In this document: positions 53,633 through 62,401 of the stretch, one piece after another | Numbering within the stretch: the first letter of the stretch is position 1 | Layout of the letters: every line of letters starts with the position of its first letter | Assembly: GCA_963755335.1 (NCBI GenBank) | Contig: CAVWJW010000006.1 | Span: forward strand, 51,175 to 115,174 | DNA: 64,000 nt | From: UBA10649 sp963755335 | GTDB taxonomy: Bacteria; Actinomycetota; Actinomycetes; S36-B12 | Reading direction: 5' to 3' | Program-made: the position numbers and the translations under genes | Notes under the pieces: model-generated | The model's input: only the letters and a program-made list of their open reading frames with translations | Databases searched by the model: none | What the model was told of the DNA's origin: nothing

Positions 53633-54820
53633 TCAGGCGGCCGGCGTGCTGAACAGGATCGCCTCGCCCTGGCCGCCGCCACCGCACAGGGCGACTGCGC
53701 CCAGTCCGCCGCCACGGCTCTTCAACTCGTAGGCGGCAGTGAGCAGCACGCGTGCACCGCTCATGCCGACGGGGTGGCCCAGCGCGATCGCGCCGCCGTG
53801 CACGTTGACGATCTCCGGGTCGAGGCCAAGGTCGCGCATCGAGGCCAGGCCGACGCTGGCGAACGCCTCGTTGATCTCGACGATGTCGAGGTCGGCGACC
53901 GTGGCCTGCCCATCACGACGCAGTGCGTCCTTGATGGCGTTGGCGGGCTGGAGCAGGAGTGACGGGTCGGGACCGGCTACTTCGCCGTGCGCGCGGATCT
54001 CCGCGATCCACGACAGTCCGTGCTCCTGCGCCCACTCCTTGCTCGTGATCACGAGCGCGGCGGCGCCATCGGACAGCTGGGATGCGTTGCCGGCCGTGAT
54101 CATGCCGTCCTTGGCGAAGGCCGGACGCAGGGCGCCGAGGGACTCCTCGGTGGTGGTCTCCCTGATGCCCTCGTCGACCGTCACGGTGACCGAGCCCTTG
54201 CGGCCCTTCACCTCGACCGGGACGATCTCCTCGGCAAAGCGCCCCGAGGCGGTCGCCTCGGCCGCGAGCCGGTGCGAGCGCGCGGCGAAGGCGTCCTGGT
54301 CGGCGCGGTTGAGGCCCATGGGTGCGCCGTACTTCTCGGTCGCCTCGCCCATCGACATCTCGTCGAACGCGCAGATGAGCGCGTCCTGGTCGAGGATGTC
54401 CGCTGCCTGCGCGTTGCCGTACTTGTACCCGTGACGGGCGCCCATCAGCACGTGCGGAGCGTTCGTCATCGACTCCATGCCGCCCGCGACGACGACCTGG
54501 TGCTGACCGCTGCGGATCATCTGGTCGGCCATGGCCACGGATACCAGGCCGGATAGGCACAGCTTGTTCACCGTGACGGCCGGCACGGACATCGGTAGGC
54601 CGGCAGCCGCCGCTGCCTGGCGCGCCGGGTTCGGGCCGGCACCGGCCTGGAGGACCTGGCCGAACACGACGGCGTCGACCTGGTCGGGCGAGACTCCGGC
54701 CCGCTCGAGGGCGCCGCGGATCGCGACCGCCCCGAGGTCGACGGCGGACATCGTGGCGAAGGCGCCGAGCAGCTTGCCGATGGGGGTGCGTGCACCATCG
54801 ATGACGACGGACGTGGTCAT
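53633..54820 (-). CDS. Acetyl-CoA acetyltransferase (thiolase)
   Basis: A 395-residue thiolase of the FadA/PhaA type. Nucleophile cysteine is in VNKLCLSGLVSVA (about residue 88), the histidine-containing motif is VHGGAIALGHPVGMSGAR, and the second catalytic cysteine is in LCGGGGQGEAI. The general motif NEAFASVG is also present. The enzyme joins or splits acyl-CoA and acetyl-CoA in beta-oxidation. ATG 54820. The next gene upstream (SDR, 54846) is on the same strand 25 bp away, suggesting a two-gene unit. Confidence 0.92.
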   Translation of the reverse strand: MTTSVVIDGARTPIGKLLGAFATMSAVDLGAVAIRGALERAGVSPDQVDAVVFGQVLQAGAGPNPARQAAAAAGLPMSVPAVTVNKLCLSGLVSVAMADQMIRSGQHQVVVAGGMESMTNAPHVLMGARHGYKYGNAQAADILDQDALICAFDEMSMGEATEKYGAPMGLNRADQDAFAARSHRLAAEATASGRFAEEIVPVEVKGRKGSVTVTVDEGIRETTTEESLGALRPAFAKDGMITAGNASQLSDGAAALVITSKEWAQEHGLSWIAEIRAHGEVAGPDPSLLLQPANAIKDALRRDGQATVADLDIVEINEAFASVGLASMRDLGLDPEIVNVHGGAIALGHPVGMSGARVLLTAAYELKSRGGGLGAVALCGGGGQGEAILFSTPAA

Positions 54821-54845
54821 TCAGGACTCCAAGGAGGGTGGTGGC

Positions 54846-55625
54846 CTAGTAGGCGGCGGTTCCGCCGTCGACGCTGTAGGTGGCGCCGGTGATCCCGGCC
54901 GCGACGTCGGAGGCGAGCAGCAGGGCTACGGCAGCGACCTCCTCGACGGTGTTCGGGCGCTTGATGGCCGCTTCGGCAGAGAACAGGTCGATGAGGCCGT
55001 CGAGGTCAAGGCCCATGCCAGCGGCGGTCTCGGGGCCGGTGCGCTTGACGATCTCCGTCACGACGAGGCCGGGGCAGATGGCGTTGATGGTGATGCCGTC
55101 GGTGCCGTACTCCTTGGCGACGGCCTTGGTGAGGCCGTTTACGGCGTGCTTGGCAACGACGTAGGGCGTGACGATGGCCTTGCCGTGCTTGCCCTCGACG
55201 GACGAGATGTTGATGATGCGGCCGTACTTGCGCGGCAGCATGTACTGCAGCGCCTTGCGCATGCCGAAGAAGGTCGAGTTGAGGTTCCAGTCCATCGTCT
55301 GGAACCAGACCTCGTTCGTCAGGCCGTCGAGGCGCTGGCCGAGCCCCTGTGCGCCCCCGGCGTTGTTGACGAGGATGTCGATCTTGCCGTGGGTGGCCAC
55401 GACGTCGTCGATGAACGCCTCGATGCTCTCCTGCTGCATGACGTCGCCCGCGAAGAAGCTCGCATGCTCGGTGCCGCCGAGCTTCTCGACGGCTGCGGCG
55501 CCGTTGGCGGGGGTGCGTCCCATCAGGGCCACCTTCGCCCCGGCCCCCACGAATGCCTCGGCGATGCCGAAGCCGATTCCCTGGGTGCCGCCGGTGATCG
55601 CCGCGACCTTGCCTTCGAGGTTCAT
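54846..55625 (-). CDS. SDR family 3-oxoacyl/3-hydroxyacyl-CoA dehydrogenase-like protein
   Basis: A 259-residue short-chain dehydrogenase from ATG 55625 (MNLEGKVAAITGGTQGIGFG). It has GGTQGIGFG (cofactor loop), ILVNNAGGAQG, the active site SSVEGKHGKAIVTPYVVAKHA with Y-x3-K, and NAICPGLVVTEIV. Adjacent thiolase makes a beta-oxidation 3-hydroxyacyl-CoA dehydrogenase role plausible. A divergent SDR gene begins 87 bp upstream, across an inverted repeat (55666-55692) that could control both. Confidence 0.88.
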   Translation of the reverse strand: MNLEGKVAAITGGTQGIGFGIAEAFVGAGAKVALMGRTPANGAAAVEKLGGTEHASFFAGDVMQQESIEAFIDDVVATHGKIDILVNNAGGAQGLGQRLDGLTNEVWFQTMDWNLNSTFFGMRKALQYMLPRKYGRIINISSVEGKHGKAIVTPYVVAKHAVNGLTKAVAKEYGTDGITINAICPGLVVTEIVKRTGPETAAGMGLDLDGLIDLFSAEAAIKRPNTVEEVAAVALLLASDVAAGITGATYSVDGGTAAY

Positions 55626-55665
55626 CGTTCTCCTTCGCCGTTGGTTGCCCGAGGGTAACGTGTCC

Positions 55666-55692
55666 TTGGTCGTCATGTATACGGACGTCCAA
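55666..55692. promoter_or_regulatory. 9-bp inverted repeat across divergent SDR promoters
   Basis: Arms TTGGTCGTC (55666-55674) and GACGTCCAA (55684-55692) pair in eight of nine positions, with a 9-nt spacer ATGTATACG that itself contains GTATAC. The site is about 41 bp from the minus-strand SDR start and 21 bp from the plus-strand one. It looks like a TetR/GntR-type operator for both. The nearest regulator is the TetR gene at 56937-57494. Confidence 0.5.
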
Positions 55693-55712
55693 CAATCTCT
55701 CGGGAGGATGCC

Positions 55713-56459
55713 ATGCGGGTTGCCATCGTGTCCGGCGGCGGCACGGGCATCGGTGCCGCCATCGCCAGCGCCCTGGCCGACTCCTGCGGGACGCTGGCCC
55801 TCGTAGGCCGCCGTCCCGATCGCCTCGAGGCCGTGGCCACCGAGCTCGGCAGGTCCCACCCCGAGGTGCTGATCCACACCCGCAGCGTCGACCTGACCGA
55901 CGTCTCTGCCGTCGCGTCGTTCTGTGCCTGGGCCGACGACGCCCTCCCCCAGGTCGACGTCCTGGTCAACAACGCCGGCTCCCCCCAGCCGCGCATCGAA
56001 GGCGGACTCGCCGAAGTGGCCGCCGCGTGGCTCGCCACTTGGCAGGCCAACACCCTCAGCGCGGTGCTGCTCACCGAGGGGCTGAAGGGCCAGCTGGCCC
56101 GTCCGGGCGGCCGGATCGTGGCGATCGGGTCCTTCGCCGCCCAGCTCGGCACCGGCAGCCCGGCCTACGCCTCAGCGAAGGCGGCCCTGGAGACGTACGC
56201 GATCAGCCTCATGCGTGAACTGGGCGCGGAGGGGATCACGGCGAACATCGTGGCCCCCGGATTCACCGACGGCACCGAGCTGCTCGCCGGCCGGATCACC
56301 CCCGAGCGGCGCGAGCGCCTCCTGGCGAGCATCTCAGCACGCCGACCTGGCACCCCCGAGGAGATCGCCGGCCTGGTGGCCTACCTGGCCTCGCCCGCCG
56401 CGGGCTTCGTCAACGGCCAGGTGGTCACTGCCAACGGCGGCACCTACCTGCCCGGCTGA
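55713..56459 (+). CDS. SDR family oxidoreductase
   Basis: A 248-residue short-chain dehydrogenase. The start MRVAIVSGGGTGIGAAIASAL carries the SGGGTGIG cofactor loop. VDVLVNNAGSPQPR, GSFAAQLGTGSPAYASAKAALETYA (Y-x3-K) and IVAPGFTDGTELL follow. The SDR fold is complete. It is followed 30 bp later by an NTF2-like gene on the same strand, so the pair is probably one transcript. Substrate is unknown, but it belongs to the alcohol/acyl-CoA gene set of this region. Confidence 0.88.
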   Translation: MRVAIVSGGGTGIGAAIASALADSCGTLALVGRRPDRLEAVATELGRSHPEVLIHTRSVDLTDVSAVASFCAWADDALPQVDVLVNNAGSPQPRIEGGLAEVAAAWLATWQANTLSAVLLTEGLKGQLARPGGRIVAIGSFAAQLGTGSPAYASAKAALETYAISLMRELGAEGITANIVAPGFTDGTELLAGRITPERRERLLASISARRPGTPEEIAGLVAYLASPAAGFVNGQVVTANGGTYLPG

Positions 56460-56489
56460 ACCCATGTCCCTGCCACTCCGAGGAGCCCG

Positions 56490-56912
56490 ATGAGCACGTT
56501 CGACGAGACCGACCTCGCCCGCATCGAGGTGGTGACAGCCCTGTTCGCCGCGTGGTCGAGCGGCGACGTCGATGCCCCCCGCCAGTACCTCACCGAGGAG
56601 CCGCTCCTGTGGGACAGCGTGGGCGGCCTGAAGGAAGGCTGGAGCGCCATTCGCGAGTACTTCGGCCACGGGCTCGAGCGCTACCCCGATCTCGTCCTTG
56701 CCCCGACCGGTGAGTTCTGGGCGCGCCCGGACGGACTTGCCCTCCAGTGGGAGATGAGCGCGACGGTCATCGACGACTCGATGGGCGAGGGACATCTGGG
56801 CAAGAAGTGGTCGGTGCCCGGGCTGTCCTACCTCGTGTTCGACGGGCTGCTCGTGTCCGCGGAGTACGACTACCACGACAAGGGCGCGCGGCAGCGCTCG
56901 CTGCAGGAGTAG
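56490..56912 (+). CDS. NTF2-like (SnoaL-fold) protein
   Basis: A 140-residue protein of the nuclear transport factor 2/SnoaL-like superfamily: IEVVTALFAAWSSGDVDAPRQYLTEEPLLWDSVGG, an early helix and strand layout with conserved W and D residues, then EMSATVIDDSMGEGHLGKKW and VFDGLLVSAEYDYHDK. The fold hosts small-molecule enzymes or binding proteins; function is unknown. A 21-bp unit at its 3' end, including the stop codon, is tandemly duplicated (56892-56933). It follows an SDR gene. Confidence 0.78.
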   Translation: MSTFDETDLARIEVVTALFAAWSSGDVDAPRQYLTEEPLLWDSVGGLKEGWSAIREYFGHGLERYPDLVLAPTGEFWARPDGLALQWEMSATVIDDSMGEGHLGKKWSVPGLSYLVFDGLLVSAEYDYHDKGARQRSLQE

Positions 56913-56933
56913 CAGCGCTCCCTGCAGGAGTAG
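56892..56933. repeat. 21-bp tandem duplication spanning a stop codon
   Basis: The 21-bp unit beginning CAGCGCTCGCTGCAGG occurs at 56892-56912 and again at 56913-56933 with one mismatch (G to C). The first copy encodes the last residues QRSLQE and the stop of the NTF2-like gene; the second repeats that reading frame after the stop. It lies between convergent genes and ends three bases before the TetR stop. Confidence 0.85.
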
Positions 56934-56936
56934 TTG

Positions 56937-57494
56937 TCAGGCCCAGCGCGCCAGCAGGCGGGCGTGGAGATCGTCGACCTGACGAGGAGTGATCCGTGCC
57001 TGGGTGACCAGGCGCCGGTACAGGAACGGGGCGACCACGTCCTCCACGCACTGCTGCGGATCCAGGCGCCGATTCACCAGGCCGGTCGACTGGGCCCGTC
57101 GCACGATGGCTCCCGCCCGCGAGCGCGTCTGCGAGAAAGCCCGACGATGCACGTCGGCGAATGCCGCGTCCCGCGACGAGCCCTCGATGAGGGCAACGAG
57201 AACGGCCGTGTAGGTCGGGTCGTTCAGCCGCCGCGCGTAGTTGCTGAGGTACTGGTGCAGGGCCAGGCTCGGATCGTTGTCGAGATCGACCGGCTGGCGC
57301 TGCACCAGTTCGTCGAACACCTCGCAGGCGAGCGCGGCCATGTCCGGCCAGTTGCGGTAGATCGTGCTGCGGGAGACCCCGGACTCGGCAGCCAGCCGGT
57401 CCACCGTGAGCCCACCGAGCCCGTCGGACACGAGCACGGTGCACACGGCTTCGTGCACGGCCGCCCGGGATCGCTCGAGGCGTGCGTCGCTCAT
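56937..57494 (-). CDS. TetR-family transcriptional regulator
   Basis: A 185-residue TetR regulator from ATG 57494 (MSDARLERSRAAVHEAVC). The DNA-binding helix-turn-helix is LTVDRLAAESGVSRSTIYRNWPD (about residues 29-51). The ligand domain (from about 60) has no recognised effector. Its ATG overlaps the stop of the APH-type kinase gene (ATGA). It is the likely local regulator for the 55-60 kb genes, with candidate operators at 55666-55692 and 59713-59725. Confidence 0.9.
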   Translation of the reverse strand: MSDARLERSRAAVHEAVCTVLVSDGLGGLTVDRLAAESGVSRSTIYRNWPDMAALACEVFDELVQRQPVDLDNDPSLALHQYLSNYARRLNDPTYTAVLVALIEGSSRDAAFADVHRRAFSQTRSRAGAIVRRAQSTGLVNRRLDPQQCVEDVVAPFLYRRLVTQARITPRQVDDLHARLLARWA

Positions 57495-58697
57495 GCGCAG
57501 GTGATCTCCGACAGCTGAGACAGCGAGCGCAGGTGCACCGCGACGCCGATCGCCAGCTGGTCGGCGGTGCGTCGGGGTCCGCGCTCGAACACCGTCCGCG
57601 CGGTCAGGTTCACGCAGGCACCGCGAAGGTGCATGAACGCCAGCCACGTGCGCCACTGGTCTGGCGTGTATTCGACCCCGGCGACGGCCTGCAACCGCGC
57701 CTTCCACGTGTCGGCGTCCATGATCCGGCGTCCGCGGATCAACGCGAGGTACGCCCAGTCCTCCGCGGCATCGCCCACATGAGCGAACTCCCAGTCGATC
57801 GTCGTCAGACCGCGCCCGGGGTCGAACAGCGCGTTGCCCGGACCAGCATCGCCGTGCACGATCACCGTCGGGCCGGTCGGCACGAGATGCTCCTGCAGCC
57901 AGTCGGCTCCCTGCTCGATGAGCGGCAGCTCCGGGGAGTGCGCCCGGTACATCCGACGCCAGCCCTCGATGTTGTCCGACACCACCTGAGCGGCCGTGCG
58001 GCCGCTGGAATCCAGCACGGTGACGGGAACGCGATGCAGGGCGGCGACCGATCGGATGATGTCGTCGAGGCCCTGGTCGTCGAGGCGCACGACGCCGGGC
58101 ACCTCCTCCATGATGAAGAAGGGCTCGCCCAGGACGTCGCCCGAGCCCTCGACGGCCGCCACCGCCGGCACGGCGTACGCGGCGGCATGCAGCGCCTGCA
58201 TGGTGCGCACCTCGGTGACGGTGTCCGTCCCGAACATCCCGCCCTGCTCGATGCGGACGATCACCCTGCCGCGGGACGCCGTCCTCATCGAGGGTGGCGC
58301 GCCACATCCGGCGCGAGAAGCCGCCGCCGATGACGGTTGCCTCGACGATGGCGACCGGGGCACCCGCCTGGCCGGTGAGCCACGCAGCGAGCCGGTCGGT
58401 CTCGTCCTCGTCCACGTGCACGACGGCGTGCTCGATGCTGGTGTCGTGGCTGGTGAACGCCCCCATGAGGGGTGCGGCGATCGCCACGTCGTCGGCCAAC
58501 CATGCGCACAGGGAGTCGAGTCCTATGCCGCCGGTGAGGATCTGCTCCCAGCGCCCCGGCCAAGGATCGGGGCCCCGCCCGTCGAGATACGCCTGCACCG
58601 CGGCCCACTGGTCGCTCGATCCGAGTGACGGGTCCGCCAGTCCGGCCGCGATCGCGTCGCGCAGCACCTCGTCCGGAACCCGTGAGGAGACGGTCAT
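57491..58697 (-). CDS. APH-family phosphotransferase (one frameshift)
   Basis: A kinase of the aminoglycoside phosphotransferase/choline kinase fold. Start ATG 58697 (MTVSSRVPDEVLRDAI). An N-terminal region (about residues 1-130) is followed by ATP-lobe elements (VIVRIEQGGMFG). The catalytic loop is VIVHGDAGPGNALFDPG and the Mg motif is TIDWEFAHVGD. The frame changes near 58285 between DEDGVPR and RVIVRIEQGG; span 3n+1 fits one inserted base (about 401 residues). Such kinases appear beside acyl-CoA genes and can phosphorylate hydroxyacyl-CoA or other alcohols, so resistance to aminoglycosides should not be assumed. Both ends overlap neighbours by four bases. Confidence 0.8.
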
Positions 58698-59698
58698 CCG
58701 CGTGCTCGCACGGCGGCGGCAACCTCGGCCTCGAGGGCGAAGTCGTAGCCCGCGCCCCAGACCGGATCCGACAGCACATCGGGGGCATCGACGAGCGCTG
58801 TGCCGCGGAACCACTCGTACGTCTGCTCGTAGCCGACCCGGAAGCCGCGCTCGGGCGTCAGGCCGTAGGCGGCCGCCTTGTCGACGGCCAGGATGCCATG
58901 GTGCCGGGTGCCGAACAGGTGCCCGAAGATCGGCTTGGCGTCGCTGAAGCCGGTCGGCAGCTCGACGATGTCCGGCTCCACTCCGACGATCCCGGCGAGC
59001 TCCTCGACGAAGGCCCGGGACGACGCACCCTGCCCGGTGATGTTGAAGGCCTGGCCGGCCGCCTCGGGCAGCAGGCTCAACTCGAGGAGGTTGCGTACGA
59101 GGTCGTCGACATGGCCGTAGCTGGTTGTCACGAGCCCCTCGTGCGGCAGCAGGACCGGCAGCCCGCGCCGCAGCCGCAGGAACATCGCGGTCTCCATGTC
59201 GGGGATGTTGTTGTCCGGCCCGTAGATCGCCGCCGGACGAGCGATGCTTCCGGGGAAGCCGGTTGACGCGTGCCGCTCGAGGATCGAACGCTCCGCATGC
59301 GCCTTGAAGCCGCCGTAGGTGGACTCCGGGTCGTCCCGCCAGCCCAGGTCCTCCGTCCACGGCATGATCCCGCTGGGCGCGTAGGACATGATCGAGGACA
59401 CGAAGACGTACGAGCCGACCTGCCCATCGAGCAGGGCAAGCAGCTCCTCGAACTGACCGCCACCGGCGGCCATGACGAAGCCGGACACGTCGATCACCGC
59501 ATCCCACTCGGTGCCGGCGAGCGCCGCCTGCATGGACTCGGTGCTCGTCCGATCGCCGACGATGCGGGCCACGCCCGGCGGGAGCTCCGCGGAGGTGCGG
59601 CCGCGGTTGAGGACGGTGACATCGTGACCTTCGGCCACCAGCAGGTCTAGCGCACGACGACCCACGAAGGTGCCGCCGCCGAGGATGAGGGTTCGCAT
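58694..59698 (-). CDS. NAD-dependent epimerase/dehydratase family protein
   Basis: A 334-residue extended-SDR protein: MRTLILGGGTFVGRRALDLL carries the G-x2-G-x2-G cofactor loop. It shows VIDVSGFVMAAGGG, SYVFVSSIMSYAPSG, then STYGGFKAHAER where the Y-x3-K motif would be (YGGFK), and AAIYGPDNNIPDMETAMFL. The sequence is closest in style to the reductase/epimerase group related to mRNA-binding CSP41-like SDRs. ATG 59698. First gene of a minus-strand kinase-TetR unit, divergent from the lipocalin-like gene. Confidence 0.87.
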   Translation of the reverse strand: MRTLILGGGTFVGRRALDLLVAEGHDVTVLNRGRTSAELPPGVARIVGDRTSTESMQAALAGTEWDAVIDVSGFVMAAGGGQFEELLALLDGQVGSYVFVSSIMSYAPSGIMPWTEDLGWRDDPESTYGGFKAHAERSILERHASTGFPGSIARPAAIYGPDNNIPDMETAMFLRLRRGLPVLLPHEGLVTTSYGHVDDLVRNLLELSLLPEAAGQAFNITGQGASSRAFVEELAGIVGVEPDIVELPTGFSDAKPIFGHLFGTRHHGILAVDKAAAYGLTPERGFRVGYEQTYEWFRGTALVDAPDVLSDPVWGAGYDFALEAEVAAAVRARG

Positions 59699-59712
59699 GG
59701 ACGAACTCTATA

Positions 59713-59725
59713 GGACATTTTGTCC
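59713..59725. promoter_or_regulatory. 13-bp palindrome between divergent genes, probable operator
   Basis: GGACA and TGTCC flank TTT (GGACATTTTGTCC), a perfect inverted repeat. It lies 15 bp upstream of the epimerase ATG and 33 bp upstream of the divergent gene start at 59758. Low-GC in a high-GC background and position suggest a TetR-type operator, possibly for the regulator at 56937-57494, whose gene is in the same minus-strand unit. Confidence 0.5.
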
Positions 59726-59757
59726 CACAACTCACGGAATCGCGATATCGTTCGGCC

Positions 59758-60885
59758 ATGACCGATGCCGGCCGGCTCACCCGGATGGACGAATACCCAC
59801 GCCACCAGGTGGGAGGCACCTTCGACTCGGTCGTCAGCGACTCCGTGCACTGGAACGACGGCTTCTACTTCACCCTCGGTGACCAGGAGACCGGAGCGAC
59901 CCTCTTCAGCGCCATCCGGCTGTACCCCAACACCGACGTGATCGACGGGTTCGCCTGCGCCACGGTCGACGGGCGGCAGCACAACCTGCGCTGGTCACGG
60001 CGACTTCGCCCGCGCAACGACGACATCGCCGTCGGTCCCCTGTCGCTCAGCATCCTGGAGCCCCTTCACCGCCTTCGCCTGGCCTGCGACGACAACCCCT
60101 ACGGCGTCTCCTTCGACCTGGAGTGGACCGGACTGCATGAGCCGTACCTCGAGGATCGCATCGTGCGATTCTCGGGAGGGCGCAAGGTGTACGACCGCAC
60201 CAACTACGACCAGTGCTGCGAGGTGACCGGCACCATCACGGTCGACGGTCGCACCCTGGCCGCCACGCCGCATTCCTGGGTGGGCGTGCGCGACCACTCC
60301 TGGGGCATGGGTCGCACGGGCGGTGGCGCCGCACCGTCGATCGCTCCCGATGCAGCTCGCGATCCGCGCCGGGGGTTCGCGATGCGCCAGTGGACGATGA
60401 TCCGGATGCCGGACCGCGTCATGTTCTGGCAGTTCCACCAGCAGAAGGACGGATCGTTCGACGCACCGGAGTCCATCGTCATCCCGCTCGACGAGAGGCA
60501 GGCGCGCTGGTCCTACGTCGGCGTGAGCGCCGATGCCACTCGCATCGATGGCCTTCCGCGCGCCTCCACTACGCGCGTCGCGTTCACCCGACCCGACGGC
60601 AACGTCGATCGGTTCGAGCTCACCCCGGTCGGCGCCCCCGCGTACCTGCAGGGCGGCGGCTACCACGACGGCTACGCGGACCGGCAGGGCCGTGGGGTCT
60701 ACCGCGGCGACGACCACCATGAAGGGGAGGTGTGGGACGTGTCCCATCCGATCGAGGTAGGCGATCCCTCCGGCTGGTTCCAGCAGCGACCCGACGCCTG
60801 GGCGGAGAACTTCGCCACCTGCGTGAATCTCGATAACCCCACGGATGCCGGCTTCGGGCACCTCGAATGCGTCCTCGCGCCATGA
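59758..60885 (+). CDS. Lipocalin-like beta-barrel protein (DUF7064/CrtC-like), hypothetical
   Basis: A 375-residue soluble protein, MTDAGRLTRMDEYPRHQVGG at the start. Sequence style resembles carotenoid 1,2-hydratase/AttH-like and DUF7064-type barrels: FDLEWTGLHEPYLEDRIVRF, QCCEVTGTITVDGRTLA, and SWVGVRDHSWGMGR (the D-H-S-W-G motif frequently seen in this superfamily). No signal peptide. These proteins may act as hydratases, isomerases or lipid carriers; function is open. The stop overlaps the NTF2-like start by four bases. It is divergent from the epimerase across a palindrome. Confidence 0.68.
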   Translation: MTDAGRLTRMDEYPRHQVGGTFDSVVSDSVHWNDGFYFTLGDQETGATLFSAIRLYPNTDVIDGFACATVDGRQHNLRWSRRLRPRNDDIAVGPLSLSILEPLHRLRLACDDNPYGVSFDLEWTGLHEPYLEDRIVRFSGGRKVYDRTNYDQCCEVTGTITVDGRTLAATPHSWVGVRDHSWGMGRTGGGAAPSIAPDAARDPRRGFAMRQWTMIRMPDRVMFWQFHQQKDGSFDAPESIVIPLDERQARWSYVGVSADATRIDGLPRASTTRVAFTRPDGNVDRFELTPVGAPAYLQGGGYHDGYADRQGRGVYRGDDHHEGEVWDVSHPIEVGDPSGWFQQRPDAWAENFATCVNLDNPTDAGFGHLECVLAP

Positions 60886-61385
60886 CCGACCCCGCACTGC
60901 AGCGCCTGCTCGACGAGAGTGAGATCCGCGCCCTCGCCGCCACCTACATGCGCGGCCTTGACCGCCTCGATCCGGCCCTCGTCCGGTCGGTCTTCGCCGA
61001 CGATGCGACCACCCACTACGGCGCCTTCCGCGGCAGTGGCGAGGAGATGCCTGCCATGGCGATGAAGGCCCTGAGCGCGTATCAGGTCACGCAGCACTTC
61101 CTGGGCCAGATCAACCTGGACATCGACGGGGACACCGCCACCGGCGAGGTCTACTTCCAGGCCTTCCACCAGCACGCAACCGAGGGATTCGACCGGTTCA
61201 TCTGCGGCCGCTATGTAGACCGATACGCACGCCGCGGCGGACACTGGCTCATGACCCATCGGACCGAGGTCGTGGACTGGACGCGCACCGAGCCGACCGC
61301 CGAGGAGTACTTCGCCAGGCGCCCGAACACGGTGCGCGGAATGCGGGATCATTCCGACCTCAGTTACCGACCGGACGAGGCATAG
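60882..61385 (+). CDS. NTF2-like (SnoaL_4) protein
   Basis: A 167-residue protein from ATG 60882, overlapping the previous stop (ATGA). It contains ESEIRALAATYMRGLDRLDPALVRSVFADDATTHYGAFRG, a typical SnoaL_4 opening with the Y/D pattern. AYQVTQHFLGQINLDIDGDTATGEVYFQAFH and GRYVDRYARRGGHWLMTHRTEVVDW follow, with a histidine and Arg in the pocket region. Relatives include scytalone dehydratase-type dehydratases and bile-acid dehydratases, so a small dehydratase is possible. Next gene downstream starts 8 bp later. Confidence 0.8.
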   Translation: MTDPALQRLLDESEIRALAATYMRGLDRLDPALVRSVFADDATTHYGAFRGSGEEMPAMAMKALSAYQVTQHFLGQINLDIDGDTATGEVYFQAFHQHATEGFDRFICGRYVDRYARRGGHWLMTHRTEVVDWTRTEPTAEEYFARRPNTVRGMRDHSDLSYRPDEA

Positions 61386-61393
61386 GGAGATTC

Positions 61394-62401
61394 GTGGACA
61401 TCGATCGCTTCCAGACGTTCCTGGACTTCGTCGAGCCCGAGCGCAAGGCCACCGTCCTGAGCGCCGAGCCGATCCCCGGCGGCTACAGCCGCGACACCGT
61501 GCGCGCCGAGGTCCAGTGGGCCGACGGCACCCGCGAGTCCTTCGTGCTGCGCGGCGACCCACCGGAGGACATGAGTGTCTTCCGCAGCGATCGTGATCAG
61601 GAATGGGCGCTCCTCCAGGCGATCAAGGACCTCGACGACTTCCGGATCCCCCGGCCACGGTGGTACGACGCCACCGGTGAGTACCTCGGGTCCAAGTGCA
61701 TCGTGTCGGAGGCCATCGAGTCGACGTCGATGCAGAAGTACCTCGACGGCGGACCGGACTTCGACCAGTCGCGCGAGGACTTCGTCAACATCATCGCGTC
61801 CGCCCACGCCACCCCCCTCGACAAGATCGATCCCGGCATCGAGCGCCCGGCCAGCTGGCGGGCGCACATCGACAACGTCATCGCGATCTACGACCGGATC
61901 CTCGAGAACCAAGGCGAGCCCGACCCGATCCTCGCCTACACGGTGAAGAAGATCCGGATGAACATCCCGCCGGAGGTGCCGTTGACCCTCGTGCACGGGG
62001 ACCTCCAGCCGGGCAACTTCCTGCTCTCGGAGGGCGTCGAGCCGCACATCATCGACTGGGAGTTCGCGAAGATCGGCGATCCGCGGCTCGACCTCGGCTA
62101 CTACCTGCAGATCCCGATGCCGCCGCACCTCTACTACCCGGACCCGGAGGCCTTCCTGGCCATCTACCGGGAGCGGACCGGACTCACCGAGGAGCAGGTC
62201 AACCCCGAGATCACCGAGTACTTCCTCCTCCTGGGCACGATCCACCTCGTGGAGGACATCCTGCGGGGCTTCGAGGATGTCGCCAAGGGTGAGCACCGCG
62301 GCGTCATGGGCCCCTTCCTGCTTCCGGCCGCCGCGCACTTCCACGACCTCTACTTGAACATCGCCCTCAAGCTCCCCTACGCGCCGGAGGCGTCCCAGTG
62401 A
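61394..62401 (+). CDS. APH-fold kinase, LvaA/ACAD10-like acyl-CoA kinase candidate
   Basis: A 335-residue APH-family kinase (GTG start 61394, eight bases after the NTF2-like stop). The ATP-lobe shows SAEPIPGGYSRDTVRAEV and RESFVLRGDPPE. The catalytic loop is LVHGDLQPGNFLL (about residues 198-210) and the Mg-binding DWEF motif is HIIDWEFAKIGDPRLDLGYY. Its stop overlaps by four bases a small protein resembling LvaB. In Pseudomonas, LvaA with LvaB phosphorylates 4-hydroxyacyl-CoA for levulinate breakdown, and ACAD10/11 kinase domains do likewise in mitochondria. A hydroxyacyl-CoA kinase role is inferred from this pairing and the CoA-enzyme context. Confidence 0.8.
   Translation: MDIDRFQTFLDFVEPERKATVLSAEPIPGGYSRDTVRAEVQWADGTRESFVLRGDPPEDMSVFRSDRDQEWALLQAIKDLDDFRIPRPRWYDATGEYLGSKCIVSEAIESTSMQKYLDGGPDFDQSREDFVNIIASAHATPLDKIDPGIERPASWRAHIDNVIAIYDRILENQGEPDPILAYTVKKIRMNIPPEVPLTLVHGDLQPGNFLLSEGVEPHIIDWEFAKIGDPRLDLGYYLQIPMPPHLYYPDPEAFLAIYRERTGLTEEQVNPEITEYFLLLGTIHLVEDILRGFEDVAKGEHRGVMGPFLLPAAAHFHDLYLNIALKLPYAPEASQ

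Noticed and set aside
57491..58697. Aminoglycoside resistance gene
   Set aside because: Only the general APH kinase fold is shared. The context is acyl-CoA and SDR genes, and no resistance-type substrate motif is seen.
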